NCBI GenBank assembly: GCA_958296075.1
Contig: CATQHW010000003.1
Coordinates: 682,001 to 746,000 of the forward strand
Reading direction: 5' to 3'
Length of the DNA stretch: 64,000 bases
Origin: an uncultured Spirochaetia bacterium
Lineage (GTDB): Bacteria; Spirochaetota; Spirochaetia; SZUA-6; Bin103
A model generated the notes under the pieces. It saw nothing but the letters and a program-made list of their open reading frames with translations, was not told where the DNA came from and did not search any database. How positions within the stretch are numbered: position 1 is the first letter of the stretch; each line of letters opens with the position of its first letter. Of this stretch, positions 31,849 through 40,756 are shown piece after piece. The position numbers and the translations under genes are program-made.

Positions 31849-32915
31849 GTCCGCCATCCGGCGTCGCGCACGGCGTGGTCCGCTACGACGCCGCCACCCT
31901 GCGCGCCTTCGCCGCCGACGTCATCGGCGCCCTCGGCAGCTATCCCGAGCACGCCGAGATCGTCGCCCGCCACCTGGTGCTGGCCAACCTGGTGGGCCAC
32001 GATTCGCACGGCGTGTTCCGCCTGCCGCAATATGCGGACTTCCGGGACCGCGGCCACGTCGACCCGGCGGCGCGTCCGACCGTGGAGCGCGAGACGGCGG
32101 CGACCGCCGTGGTCGACGGCCACGACGCCTGGGGCCACGCGGTGGCGGAGTTCGCGACCGAGCTGGCCGCCGCCAAGGCCGGCCGCGCCGGCATGGCCGC
32201 GGTCGGCGTGCGCAACGCCTTTCACGTCGGCCGCGCCGGCGCCTACGCCGTCATGCTGGCCGAACGGGGGTTGATCGCGCAGCTCTTCTGCAGCGCGGAA
32301 GGCTCCTCCTTCATCGCCCCGTGGGGCGGCGCCGAGCGGCGGCTGGCCACCAACCCGATCGCCATCGCCGTCCCCACCGGCGGGGAGCCGATCCTGGTCG
32401 ACATGACCACCAGCGTGGTGGCCGAGGGCAAGGTGAAGCTGGCGCGCACCGCCGGCAGGGAGCTGCCGCCCGGCTGGATCCTCGACAAGGACGGCGAGCC
32501 CAGCACCGACCCGGAGGCGCTGTACGCCGGCGGCACGCTGCTGCCGTTGGGCGGCAGCGTCGCGCACAAGGGCTACGGCCTGTCGGTGATCGTCGACCTG
32601 CTCGGCAGCGTGCTGACCGGTGGGGCGCCGGGTGCGATGGGGCCGGTGCTGCACAACCACTTCCTGCTGCAGGCGCTCGACCCGGCCGCCTTCATCGACC
32701 GCGGCGCCATGCAGGCGATGCAGGAGCGCTACTTCGCGTACCTGCGCTCGTCGCGCACGCGCGCCGGCGTGACCGAGATCCTCCTGCCGGGCGAGCCGGA
32801 GCGGCGCTCGACGGCCGAGCGGCAGGCGAACGGCATCCCGCTCGACGCCGGCGTGATCCGCTCCCTCGACGAGCTGTGCGCGCGTCTCTCCGTCCCGCCA
32901 CTCGCGGACCGATAG
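31845..32915 (+). CDS. Ldh-family (malate/L-lactate/ureidoglycolate-type) oxidoreductase
   Basis: 356 residues. The family's atypical NAD(P)-binding fold is recognised by LVGHDSHGVFRLPQY (substrate His/Arg region near residue 50), GVRNAFHVGRAGAYA, NPIAIAVPTGGEPILVDMTTS (about 165-185) and SVAHKGYGLSVIVDLLGS. Such enzymes reduce 2-oxo acids or oxidise 2-hydroxy acids with NAD(P)H. The substrate is not deducible. Four-base overlap with the rhomboid gene. Confidence 0.9.
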   Translation: MSPPSGVAHGVVRYDAATLRAFAADVIGALGSYPEHAEIVARHLVLANLVGHDSHGVFRLPQYADFRDRGHVDPAARPTVERETAATAVVDGHDAWGHAVAEFATELAAAKAGRAGMAAVGVRNAFHVGRAGAYAVMLAERGLIAQLFCSAEGSSFIAPWGGAERRLATNPIAIAVPTGGEPILVDMTTSVVAEGKVKLARTAGRELPPGWILDKDGEPSTDPEALYAGGTLLPLGGSVAHKGYGLSVIVDLLGSVLTGGAPGAMGPVLHNHFLLQALDPAAFIDRGAMQAMQERYFAYLRSSRTRAGVTEILLPGEPERRSTAERQANGIPLDAGVIRSLDELCARLSVPPLADR

Positions 32916-32995
32916 CGCATCGAGGGCACGACGCCGTGAACGTGTTGCTCCGGGCGCCGGCAGCGCCGAGCGGCGGGTGAGTCCGGCGGCGCCGG

Positions 32996-35623
32996 CTATC
33001 CCTTCAGCCGCGTGTCCTCGGGATCGAACAGGGCCGGGCCGGCGGCGACGGTGACCGGGAAGGGCTCGTTCATGTACAGCACCTGCAGCCGGGTGCCGGC
33101 CGCCGCGCGCTCGGGCGGCAGGTAGGCGAACAGCAGGTACCGGCCCACCGACGGCCCCATGCCGGCCGAGGTGACGCGCGACTCGCGGCCGTGCGCGTCG
33201 ACGATGCGCGCTCCGTCCGGCGTCAGGATCGGCTCGTTGCCGCCGGTGGGGAAGCGCTCGAGCCCGGCCGCGGCGGCGTGGCTGTCCATGGTCAGCGCGC
33301 ACATCCGCGCCGCCGGCTCGGCGGCGCGCGCCCGCAGGTACGCCTCCTTGCCGATGAACCGCTCCCGCTTCACGCGCGCGCGGGCCAGGCCGGCCTCCAC
33401 CGGCGAGTACTCGGCGGTGAGATCGGAACCCATCAGCAGGTAGCCCTTCTCCATGCGCGCGGTGGTGCCGTAGACGCCGATCCCCACCGGCCGCGCGTCG
33501 AACGGGCGGCCCGCCTCCAGGATCGCGTCCCACAGGCGCACGCCGTGCTCCGTGGCGGCGGTGATCTCGAAGCCGCTCTCGCCCACGTAGGAGATGCGCA
33601 GCATGGTCGCCGGAACGCCGTCGATGATCGCCGCGCGCACCGTCCCGTAGGGGAACTCCTCCTGGGAGAGCCCGGTGTCGGCGCTGCCGGCGAGCAGCGC
33701 GCAGGCGTCCGGCCCCCACACGCCGATCGTGCACAGCGCCGAGGAGCGGTCCTCGAACTGCACGCTGCCGTCGGCCGGCAGGTGGCGCCGGAACCACACC
33801 GCGTCGCGCGCCCCGTCGAAGGCGCCGGTCACGACGCGGAAGCGGTCATCGGCCAGGCGCTGGATGGTGAGGTCGGCGCGGATGCCGCCCTCCGGCGTCA
33901 GCAGCGGGGTGTAGATCGAGCTGCCGGGCGGGCGGTCGCACTTGTTGACCGCCAGCCGTTCCAGATAGGGCACCACGCCCGGGCCGGACAGGTCGAAGAT
34001 CTGAAACGCGCTCAGGTCGACGATGCCCGCCTTCTCGCGCAGGTGCAGGTGCTCGCCGTCGATGATCGGCGACCACCAGCGCCGGTCCCACTCGTGCGGG
34101 CGGCCGGGGACGGCGTAACGCTCCGCCAGGTCGGCGTTCGAGGCGTACCACTGCGGCCGCTCCCAGCCGCGCGCGTCGTAGTACTCGGCGCCCAGGGAGG
34201 TGGTGCGGTCGTGGAACGGGGCGCGGTTCATGCCGCGCCCGGATGCCCACTGCTCGCGCGGGTGGACGATGCCGTAGGTCTTGTTGAAGTGCTCGTTGCA
34301 GCGGTCGCGGACGTGCTGCCCGGTACGCTCGTGGGCGTAGAAGCGGGTGATGTCCGAGCCGTGCGGATCGCACAGCCGCGGGTAGCCGTAGGTGATCCAC
34401 TCCGCGATCAGGCGGGCGGTGCCGGGTCCCTCCTTGATCCACACCGCCGCCGCCGACCAGAGCCGCTCCACCTCGGCGGTCTCGCCGAGCACCTGCTGCG
34501 CGTCGGGGGTGAGCGACAGCAGGCCGTTGACCGCGTAGCGCATCTCCGAGCCGGCCAGCAGTTCGCCCATGATCTCGCGCGCGTGGCCGAGTTGGGGCGC
34601 GAAGTCGCCACCGGTGAACGGCAGCTCGGTGGGGGACCGCTCCGCCTTGGCGAGCGAGGGGATGTCGTCCGGGCGCACCAGGATCGGGCGGTGCGCGTAG
34701 GAGCCGACCTCCATCGCCGCGTGGCTCTGCCGCTCGTACATGAAGACGTCCATGTCGCGCACGATCGGATAGCCGATCTCGTTGCCGGTGGCGCGCAGCA
34801 GGTCGATCGGCCCCAGGTCGGCCATCTGGTGCACCGCCGGGGTGAGCGGGATGCTGGCGCCGGCCATGGCCGCCACGCGCGGGCTCCACACCCCGCAGGC
34901 GATCACCGCGTGCTCCACCGCGATGGCGCCGCGGTCGGTCACCACGGTGCGGATGCGCGGCCGGCGGAACGGCCGGCGCTCCACCTCCAGGCCGGTGACC
35001 TCGGTGTCGTCGAGCACGGTGAGCACGCCCTTCGCCAGCGCGCGTTCGCGCATGATGGTGCCGGCGCGCACCGAGTCGACCACCGACACCGCCGGCATGT
35101 AGCAGCCGCCGGCGATCACGCCGGCGTTCACGAACGGAATCCGGCCGGCGATCTCCTGCGGGGTGAGCAGGTACGCCTCGATCCCCCAGGAGCGGGCGGA
35201 GGTCATGCGCCGGCGCAGCTCCTCCATGCGCTCCTCGGTGCGCGCCACCTCCACGCCGCCGCAGGTGGTGTTGACCCCCAGCTCCTCGTACTGGCGCTGG
35301 CTCTCCAGCGTCAGCATGGCGATCTCGCGGTTGTGATCGGTGGGGAAGATGAAGTTGGAGGCGTGGCCGGTGGAGCCGCCGGGGTTGGGCAGCGGCCCCT
35401 TGTCGATCAGCACCAGCTCGTCCCAGCCCAGCTCCGCCAGATGCGCCACCAGGCAGTTGCCGACGATGCCGGCGCCGATCACCGCGATCCGGGCGCGCGC
35501 CGGCGCCGCCCCGGAACCGGATGTGCCAGAACCGGATGTGCCAGATACGGATATGCCAGAACCCGGTTTGGTTGAACCCGATCCCGTCTGCGGCTCCATT
35601 GCCTGCCGTTCCATGGCGGCCAT
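32996..35623 (-). CDS. Sarcosine/dimethylglycine dehydrogenase-like flavoprotein fused to a GcvT-type folate domain
   Basis: About 875 residues. An unusual N-terminal Gly/Ser-rich tail of 15-bp repeats precedes IAVIGAGIVGNCLVAHLAELGW, the FAD-binding site. GGSTGHASNF holds the His that in this family can carry covalent FAD. The middle is the DAO/FAO domain, and the C-terminal 400 residues are aminomethyltransferase domains (LSAFQIFDLSGPGV, SYVGESGFEI, MEKGYLLMGSDLTAEYSP and the GCV_T_C barrel). Members oxidatively demethylate N-methylglycines and pass the C1 unit to tetrahydrofolate. The start is uncertain (ATGs at 35623, 35614, 35602). It could act on products of the cluster at 43.8-47 kb. 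Confidence 0.88.
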   Translation of the reverse strand: MAAMERQAMEPQTGSGSTKPGSGISVSGTSGSGTSGSGAAPARARIAVIGAGIVGNCLVAHLAELGWDELVLIDKGPLPNPGGSTGHASNFIFPTDHNREIAMLTLESQRQYEELGVNTTCGGVEVARTEERMEELRRRMTSARSWGIEAYLLTPQEIAGRIPFVNAGVIAGGCYMPAVSVVDSVRAGTIMRERALAKGVLTVLDDTEVTGLEVERRPFRRPRIRTVVTDRGAIAVEHAVIACGVWSPRVAAMAGASIPLTPAVHQMADLGPIDLLRATGNEIGYPIVRDMDVFMYERQSHAAMEVGSYAHRPILVRPDDIPSLAKAERSPTELPFTGGDFAPQLGHAREIMGELLAGSEMRYAVNGLLSLTPDAQQVLGETAEVERLWSAAAVWIKEGPGTARLIAEWITYGYPRLCDPHGSDITRFYAHERTGQHVRDRCNEHFNKTYGIVHPREQWASGRGMNRAPFHDRTTSLGAEYYDARGWERPQWYASNADLAERYAVPGRPHEWDRRWWSPIIDGEHLHLREKAGIVDLSAFQIFDLSGPGVVPYLERLAVNKCDRPPGSSIYTPLLTPEGGIRADLTIQRLADDRFRVVTGAFDGARDAVWFRRHLPADGSVQFEDRSSALCTIGVWGPDACALLAGSADTGLSQEEFPYGTVRAAIIDGVPATMLRISYVGESGFEITAATEHGVRLWDAILEAGRPFDARPVGIGVYGTTARMEKGYLLMGSDLTAEYSPVEAGLARARVKRERFIGKEAYLRARAAEPAARMCALTMDSHAAAAGLERFPTGGNEPILTPDGARIVDAHGRESRVTSAGMGPSVGRYLLFAYLPPERAAAGTRLQVLYMNEPFPVTVAAGPALFDPEDTRLKG
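35514..35567. repeat. 15-bp tandem repeat encoding a Gly/Ser-rich N-terminal tail
   Basis: About three and a half units of gaaccggatgtgcca (second exact, third with two changes) start at 35514. On the minus strand they read as GTSGS-type pentapeptides before the FAD-binding domain. The 15-base period preserves the frame. No similar tail is usual in this enzyme family. Confidence 0.8.
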
Positions 35624-35652
35624 TGACGGCGGCTCGCCGGAACGCGTCAAGG

Positions 35653-36195
35653 TCAGCGCTGCGGCGTTCGCGCGCTCCCGTTCGGGTGGCCGTTCGGATG
35701 ATAAGCCGGCGCGTCGTTCGCGTAATAGGCCGGCGCGTCCTCGCCGGGCATCGCCTGCGCGGCGCCGGCGCCGGCCGGTTCCTCGAACGGCCGTACCGCG
35801 GCGTTCGGCGGCATCGCCCGGCGGGCGGCGCCGCGCTCGCCGTGGCGGCGCATCTCGGCGTCGACCGCCGCCGCCCCGCGATCCAGCATGGTTCGCGCCA
35901 TGGCGGCGACCGAGACGCCGTTGCGCCGGGCCAGCTCGCCCAGGCGTTCGCTCAGCGCGGGCGCGACCGCTACGCGCAGCTCCTCCTGATCGGCGGAAAT
36001 CGTCTCCGCCTCGATGCGGGCCACCCGGTCCGCGGCGGTGCGCAGCGTCGCGTGCGCGGCGTTGTCTTCCTCGATCATCTCGTCGAAGCGGCGGCGCAGG
36101 CCGAGGCCCTGGAGCAGCGCCAGAGCCATCAGCCCGGCCAGCGCGACGAGCGCGACGATCATGATCATGTCGGCGTCCAATCCTGCAATCGGCAT
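35653..36195 (-). CDS. Single-pass membrane protein with coiled coil
   Basis: 180 residues from ATG 36193-36195; longer starts give Gly-rich nonsense. A membrane helix near the N-terminus (MIMIVALVALAGLMALALL) is followed by a coiled coil (DEMIEEDNAAHATLRTAADRVARIEAETISADQEEL). Next is a segment (LSERLGELARRNGVSVAAMARTMLDRGAAAVDAEM) reminiscent of a short ribbon-helix-helix or peptidyl-carrier helix pair, and a Pro/His/Asn-rich tail with the repeat APAYYANDAPAYHPN. It again carries the RVARIE motif of the small anchored coil family. It lies just upstream of the flavoprotein gene on the same strand. Function unknown. Confidence 0.55.
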   Translation of the reverse strand: MPIAGLDADMIMIVALVALAGLMALALLQGLGLRRRFDEMIEEDNAAHATLRTAADRVARIEAETISADQEELRVAVAPALSERLGELARRNGVSVAAMARTMLDRGAAAVDAEMRRHGERGAARRAMPPNAAVRPFEEPAGAGAAQAMPGEDAPAYYANDAPAYHPNGHPNGSARTPQR

Positions 36196-36289
36196 GGTGC
36201 TAGTCTTATCGGCGCCCCCGGCGCCGCGATTGATGCCGCCCGATCCGGCCCCAGGCAGGAGCTGTGGTAGACTGACGCGGACGCGGACG

Positions 36290-36550
36290 ATGCCCATGGC
36301 AAGCACGGCGCTCGCGCCCCCGGCGGTCGACTATCTGCCGAACCTTGCGGAGACCGACGAACAATGGGAGCGCGCGCAGCGGGGGTGGCGGCGCGCGGAG
36401 CGGGAGCGGCAGCAAGAGACGCAGAAGCGGCAGCAGGCGGAATCTCGCCTTGCGCGGGAAGTGGCCGCCCGTCGAGCGGCGCAGGCGCGCGTGGCGGAGC
36501 TGGAGGACCTGCTGAACCGGGCCGGGGACGGCGCGCGGCCGGGCACTTGA
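36290..36550 (+). CDS. Short coiled-coil ORF resembling the tail of Uma2 proteins
   Basis: 86 residues from ATG 36290 (ATG 36296 equally possible), with no clear ribosome-binding site. Almost the whole product is a charged coil (ERAQRGWRRAERERQQETQ and REVAARRAAQARVAELEDLL). The second half resembles the C-terminal coil of the Uma2 remnant at 385 (AARRAAEARIAELERL). It could be the orphaned tail of a lost Uma2 gene or an independent small protein. Confidence 0.4.
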   Translation: MPMASTALAPPAVDYLPNLAETDEQWERAQRGWRRAERERQQETQKRQQAESRLAREVAARRAAQARVAELEDLLNRAGDGARPGT

Positions 36551-36762
36551 CGCATCCTGCCCCCGCAGGCGACATTGCGTTCCGGGATGGGGAACGCGGC
36601 GCGTGGATCGACCGATTCGCGTAATGACGGCCGGCCGGGGCTGGACCGCTCAAGAGTGCGCCGTATGATGTCGATACATCCTGTGAGGGGGCCCGAATGG
36701 GCCGCCGAGCGCTGGGAGGGACGACGGATCGGGATGAAGACGCAGGAAACGGACGGAAACCG

Positions 36763-36815
36763 GCAGCCGGGCTGTGACGCGCAGCCGGGCTGTGACGCGC
36801 AGCCGGCCTGCCCGC
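36763..36815. repeat. 18-bp tandem repeat
   Basis: gcagccgggctgtgacgc occurs twice without mismatch (36763-36780, 36781-36798), followed by a third diverged unit. Non-coding as far as I can see. Confidence 0.8.
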
Positions 36816-36846
36816 AGTCCGCGTCCGGCCTCCGGCGCCGAACCGC

Positions 36847-36872
36847 CGCGCGCACCGGAACCGGTGCGCGCG
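36847..36872. repeat. Perfect inverted repeat (12-bp arms, 2-base centre)
   Basis: cgcgcgcaccgg, then aa, then ccggtgcgcgcg. It ends five bases before a TTGACA and has no following T-run, so an operator or cruciform is more likely than a terminator. Confidence 0.7.
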
Positions 36873-36877
36873 TGGAG

Positions 36878-36906
36878 TTGACACTCTTGACTGGCCATGC
36901 TACGGT
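36878..36906 (+). promoter_or_regulatory. Possible promoter of the collagen-like lipoprotein gene
   Basis: A perfect -35 TTGACA (36878-36883) is followed after 17 bases by TACGGT (36901-36906), a weak -10. The palindrome at 36847-36872 abuts it upstream. The resulting 5' UTR would be about 240 bases. Confidence 0.4.
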
Positions 36907-37152
36907 CGCCTCCGGTAAGATGCGGCTGTCCCGCAGGGTAGGGCGTGGAGTTGCGTACGCACTGCGTTTGCAGCGCCCCGAGCGGCCCGCGATTTTGCGA
37001 ATCAGACCGGCGCCCACAAGGTTGCCGGCAGGAGGTAAAGGGGTCCATGCTCAATCGTGAATGCCGCGACACCTCGTAGCGTCGCTACAGACCCGAGAGG
37101 CGTGGGGTTCCTGCGCCGTAACAATCGTTCACCAAAGGAAGGAGAACAGAAC

Positions 37153-38562
37153 ATGAACATCGCTCGTGCGGCTAACAGGGCCGCATTTCTGCTGATGATT
37201 TTCGGCCTTGTGGCGCTTGTCGCCTGCCAGCAGGGTCCGGCTGGTCCCGCTGGCGCCGCTGGCGCCGCTGGCAAACCGGGCGACCCAGGACTTCAGGGCG
37301 AGCCAGGACCCCCGGGGCCGTCGGCCCTCCAGGCTGTCGATAGCGCGACGCACGTCATCCTCATCAACGACAACGAAGATTCCGAGATCGGTGACGTGAC
37401 GGAGCCGGACACCAGTGCGAACATCGCGGACCTCTTCTCCGGGGGCAAGGAGCCGCTCACATTCTCGATCTCGAAGGAGCCGGCCGCTGGCAGCACGTTT
37501 CGGGCGGAGATCAACGGCGACATGATCGTCGTCACAAAGCGGAACGCGCAGAACGACGATCCCGACGATCCCGACGACTACGTAGACGGCACTGCACTGA
37601 CCGTCAAGGCTACCGACGCCAGCGGGGCGAGTGCTACCAAGCAGATAGCAATCAAGACCAACCGGCCGCCGACAGCCCTTGATAGTTATTCATCTGCCCC
37701 CTCCCTGCCGACCGGGCCGGCCTATGCTAGCTTTGTGGTCGGAACGCAGGTGGAGCTGGGCTCCGGCGACGATGCCAAAGCGGCTTGGAACGTGATTTCC
37801 ACAACTGCAACCCCTGACAGGCATCTAGTAGCCGGGGATCGCGCCGATCCCCCTGCCAACTATTATTTCCTGGACGAGGATCACGAGGATGTCACGCTTG
37901 CTATCACGAAGATCGGTGGCACGGGTACAGCGGACGACGAAGAGCACATCCGGGTGTCTCTTGATGGAGACGGAAAGCTCACTATCACGGGTGTGAAGTC
38001 GACCTGGGATGCAGATGCAACACCCCCCAAACACAAGCCGGTCCCAGTCGTGCTCACCGCTACGGACACGGGTGGATTGAAAGATGAGATAACGCTGTAC
38101 GTTTGGGTCGACGGAGCTCCTGAAGTGAAGACTACGGGAGGCGAGTATGCCGATGCCCACACCCTTGACCTAGGCGATGATTCGGCCGGGAAAGCCGTTA
38201 TCAACGGCTTGGTTGATTTCTTCTCGGATCCTGAAGCTCGGGATGTCACGGCAGTCACCGGCGACGTGAGCACGAACGCTGAGAATATTGCCACCGCTGC
38301 AATCAACGCTGATGGTGACTTGGTAGTGACGCCGGTCAACCAAGGCAGGGCCGTCATCACGTTCTACGTAAGTTCTACCTCCTTTCCGGCGGATGTCGCC
38401 CCTGTCTCCCCCAACCCCTCCACTACCCTGGCCCAGGGGGTAGATCGTGATGGTGACGGGGACATTGATGATGACGACGGCACATGGACCAACGCCATCG
38501 ACGGCGCGCTCGCCGGTACGCAATACGCGATGGGGAGCATCACGGTCACGGTTACTCCGTAA
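37153..38562 (+). CDS. Collagen-like surface lipoprotein with cadherin-like repeats
   Basis: 469 residues from ATG 37153 (RBS AAGGAAGGAGAAC). The signal peptide ends LVALVAC, a lipobox. The mature N-terminus carries ten Gly-X-Y triplets (about residues 21-52: GPA, GPA, GAA, GAA, GKP, GDP, GLQ, GEP, GPP, GPS), enough for a short collagen triple helix. Behind them come tandem beta-sandwich, cadherin/Ig-like repeats (LTVKATDASGASATKQIAIKTN; VVLTATDTGGLKDEITLYVW) and near the end a calcium-loop-like DRDGDGDIDDDDG. GC and codon bias are lower than in neighbours, suggesting acquisition. A surface adhesin or trimeric stalk is plausible. It is followed by a strong terminator. Confidence 0.8.
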   Translation: MNIARAANRAAFLLMIFGLVALVACQQGPAGPAGAAGAAGKPGDPGLQGEPGPPGPSALQAVDSATHVILINDNEDSEIGDVTEPDTSANIADLFSGGKEPLTFSISKEPAAGSTFRAEINGDMIVVTKRNAQNDDPDDPDDYVDGTALTVKATDASGASATKQIAIKTNRPPTALDSYSSAPSLPTGPAYASFVVGTQVELGSGDDAKAAWNVISTTATPDRHLVAGDRADPPANYYFLDEDHEDVTLAITKIGGTGTADDEEHIRVSLDGDGKLTITGVKSTWDADATPPKHKPVPVVLTATDTGGLKDEITLYVWVDGAPEVKTTGGEYADAHTLDLGDDSAGKAVINGLVDFFSDPEARDVTAVTGDVSTNAENIATAAINADGDLVVTPVNQGRAVITFYVSSTSFPADVAPVSPNPSTTLAQGVDRDGDGDIDDDDGTWTNAIDGALAGTQYAMGSITVTVTP

Positions 38563-38612
38563 GCTGAGCTGAAGGCGGCGCAGCTCACACGCTGCATCGC
38601 GTCGAACAAGGC

Positions 38613-38649
38613 AAGCCCGCCGGCCGGCAACGGCCCGGCGGGCTTTTTT
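38613..38649 (+). terminator. Rho-independent terminator of the collagen-like gene
   Basis: aagcccgccgg (38613-38623) pairs perfectly with ccggcgggctt (38635-38645), and the T-run continues to 38649. It lies 50 bases after the stop codon at 38562. Confidence 0.92.
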
Positions 38650-38712
38650 CGTTCTCATACCAAGCGCTCCCGGCCCTTTGGGCTCGGCGCCCCGCCCGCC
38701 GCCCTGCCGCTT

Positions 38713-38732
38713 GCTCCTCGCAAATGAGGAGC
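38713..38732. repeat. Small hairpin upstream of the rpn array
   Basis: gctcctc (38713-38719) and gaggagc (38726-38732) form a 7-bp stem with a 6-base loop. There is no T-run. It lies between the terminator and the first cassette leader and is absent from the other cassettes. Confidence 0.5.
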
Positions 38733-39160
38733 GCCGTTCAACGAGTCACCGTCCATCTGGGAACTCATGGACTCACAGCGCTCTTGCCGCCTTTGAAGCG
38801 CCAGCGCGGTGTGGGCCGCTTAAGGTGTCAAAGGGCGTTTCATCCGGGGTCAACACGCCCGTCGGTACGCCGCGCGCGTGGCTGGTGGACGGCGCGAGGT
38901 GACATCGGAGCTCACCGATCGTCAGGATCGGGCTGCGTGTACCGGATGGCGCTCGGGAGGTGCGGTTGGATCAGGAATTGATTGGCGATCATCGCGACCG
39001 GCTTCATGAACGTCACCGAGCGGGTGTCGAAGGCCGAGGGAGGCATCGAAGGGATGTTCCTCAGCGTCGGCAACCAGCTTTGGAAACCCCGCGAGAAGGG
39101 GCCGTGTAGCCGCCAGGATCGGTTTATCGCGGTCGGAGGCCACCCCGATCTTCGGCAGCC

Positions 39161-39957
39161 ATGCATGATTCCGGCTACAAGCGGCTGTTCTCGCAACCGC
39201 GGATGGTGCAGGAGCTGCTGCGAGGTTTCGTCGCTCGCAAAGTGGAGTGACGCGCTCGATTTCACGACGCTCAGGCCGGTGCCGGCGAGCTTCGTGAGCC
39301 ACCGGCTGCGCCAGCGGCACGGCGATCTGGTGTGGCAGGTGCGCTTCCGGGGGGAATGGATGTACCTGTTGGTGCTGTTGGAGTTCCAGTCGACGGTGGA
39401 GTCGGCGATGGCGGTGCGGGTGCTGACCTATACCGGTCTGCTGTACGAGAAGCTGATCGACGAAAGGAGTGCTGCGCCGGCACGGCAAGCTGCCGCCGGT
39501 GCTGCCGATAGTGATCTACAACGGAACCAGGCCGTGGACGGCGGCGGTGGACGTGGCGGAGATGATCGCGTTCGGAGGGGAAGCGCTGGAGCGGTATCAG
39601 CCGTCGCTGCGGTACTAGCTGAGAGGCACGGAGATGGAGCCGATGCCGAGACTGGAGGAGGTGCGGACGATGTTGCAGGAAATGGTAGCCGAGTGGGTGG
39701 CGGAAGGCCACGAGCGGGGCCTGAAAGAAGGTATCGAGCAGGGCATCGAACGGGGTATCGAGCAGGTCCGTGCCGAAGAACGCCGGCTGCTGTGCCGCTT
39801 GGCGGTGCGGAAGTTCACGGCGGAAACAGGGCCGCGGTTGTTCGCGCTGCTGGAGCGCCTGAGCGATCCGGAACGATTGGCCGAGGTCGGCGAGTGGATC
39901 ATCGAATGCGAGACGGAGAGGGAGCTGCTCGACCGCGTGCAGGAGGCGATCTCATAA
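39161..39957 (+). pseudogene. rpn-type nuclease gene, copy 1 (frameshifts and deletion; C-terminal part intact)
   Basis: It aligns along its length with the intact gene at 40757. An inserted base (caaag for cgag at 39239-39241) brings a stop at 39248-39250 after 29 codons. A second extra A occurs at 39463-39465. Relative to copy 2, exactly 204 bases (68 codons) are missing at 39616-39618, where the junction reads CTAG and gives an in-frame TAG. Downstream, the internal site AGAGG-ATG at 39634 and the C-terminal 107 codons are intact (MEPMPRLEEV to the TAA at 39955), with three GIE[QR] repeats. The nuclease cannot be made; the C-terminal domain can. Confidence 0.88.
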
Positions 39958-40092
39958 ACACATTGCGCTCAGCCCACAGCCCTCGGCGCAGAGTGAAGGC
40001 GCACTCGGCTCGCTGACAGGGCCGGTATGGCCGGCCTGAGCCTTGTCTGATCAGGGGTTCCGCGATACCGTGCATGGGAGGCACGGATCACC

Positions 40093-40491
40093 ATGGCGCT
40101 TACCGATACGGACCTGCGGATAGTCGTCGAGCACGTCAAGCGCCTGCTGCCGGCGATGCTGATCGAGACCGCTCCCGACTACTCCGACACGCAGAAGCTC
40201 ATCGCCCGCATCGAAGAGAACCTGGTGCGGGTCGAGGAGCACTTGGCGCGGTCCGAGGAACGGTCGGCGCAGGAGTTCAAGGCTCTCCGCGAGTTGATGC
40301 ATGCGGGCTTCGCGGCGGTCGACAAGCGCTTCGAAGACATGCGCAAGCGTTTCGAGGACATGAACAAGCGCTTTGAAGATATGAACAAGCGTTTCGAGGA
40401 CATGAACAAGCGTTTCACCGCGGTCCAGTGGATGGGCACCGTGGCGTTCGTCGTCCTCGGCGTCGTGATCTCGGTCGTCGGGCTTTCGTGA
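40093..40491 (+). CDS. Tail-anchored coiled-coil protein, copy 1
   Basis: 132 residues. A soluble N-terminal part (TDTDLRIVVEHVKRLLPAML) is followed by a coil (LIARIEENLVRVEEHLARSEER), four KRFEDM[RN] heptads encoded by 21-bp DNA repeats, and a C-terminal membrane helix (WMGTVAFVVLGVVISVVGLS) that makes it a probable tail-anchored protein. GGGAGG lies upstream of the ATG. The same gene follows each rpn copy. No catalytic motif. By its constant association with rpn it may localise, inhibit or trigger the nuclease, but that is inference. Confidence 0.75.
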   Translation: MALTDTDLRIVVEHVKRLLPAMLIETAPDYSDTQKLIARIEENLVRVEEHLARSEERSAQEFKALRELMHAGFAAVDKRFEDMRKRFEDMNKRFEDMNKRFEDMNKRFTAVQWMGTVAFVVLGVVISVVGLS

Positions 40492-40756
40492 CGTAGGATC
40501 TGAGAGCTGCTATCGCGGCCCTGCAGCCGGTGTCGGTTCGTGCGCCGGCATACCCGCCTTTTGAAGCGCCAGCGCGGCGTGGGCCGCTTAAGGTGTCAAA
40601 GGGCGTTTCATCCGGGTCAACGCGCACGCCGGTAGGGCGCGAGGTGACATCGGACCCACCGATCATCAGGATCGGGGCTGCGTGTGCCGGACGGCGCTCG
40701 GGAGGTGCGGATGGATCAGGAATTGATTGGCGATCATGGCGACCGGCTCGGCAGCC

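Larger units (their letters stand above)
36551..37152. other. Long intergenic region before the collagen-like gene
   Basis: About 600 bases without a convincing gene. It contains an 18-bp tandem repeat (36763-36798 plus a degenerate third unit), a perfect 12-bp-arm palindrome (36847-36872), a TTGACA promoter element directly after it and a purine-rich ribosome-binding site just before 37153. An open frame on the plus strand across the tandem repeat lacks a start signal and protein-like composition. Confidence 0.5.
38787..40491 (+). repeat. Cassette copy 1: leader, degraded rpn gene, tail-anchored coil gene
   Basis: The unit starts with the leader 38787-39003 (ttgaagcgccagcgcg..., ending in gcgaccggct). 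This leader recurs at 40554-40748 and 42308-42496 at high identity. It keeps about 150 bases between leader and rpn that the other copies have lost, so it is closest to the ancestral layout even though its rpn gene is broken. Confidence 0.88.

Noticed and set aside
36847-36872. Palindrome as a rho-independent terminator
   Set aside because: No T-run on either side, and it directly precedes a -35 element.
36575-37060. Possible small gene across the 18-bp tandem repeat
   Set aside because: No ribosome-binding site at a usable distance, low-complexity product, and it reads through promoter-like DNA.
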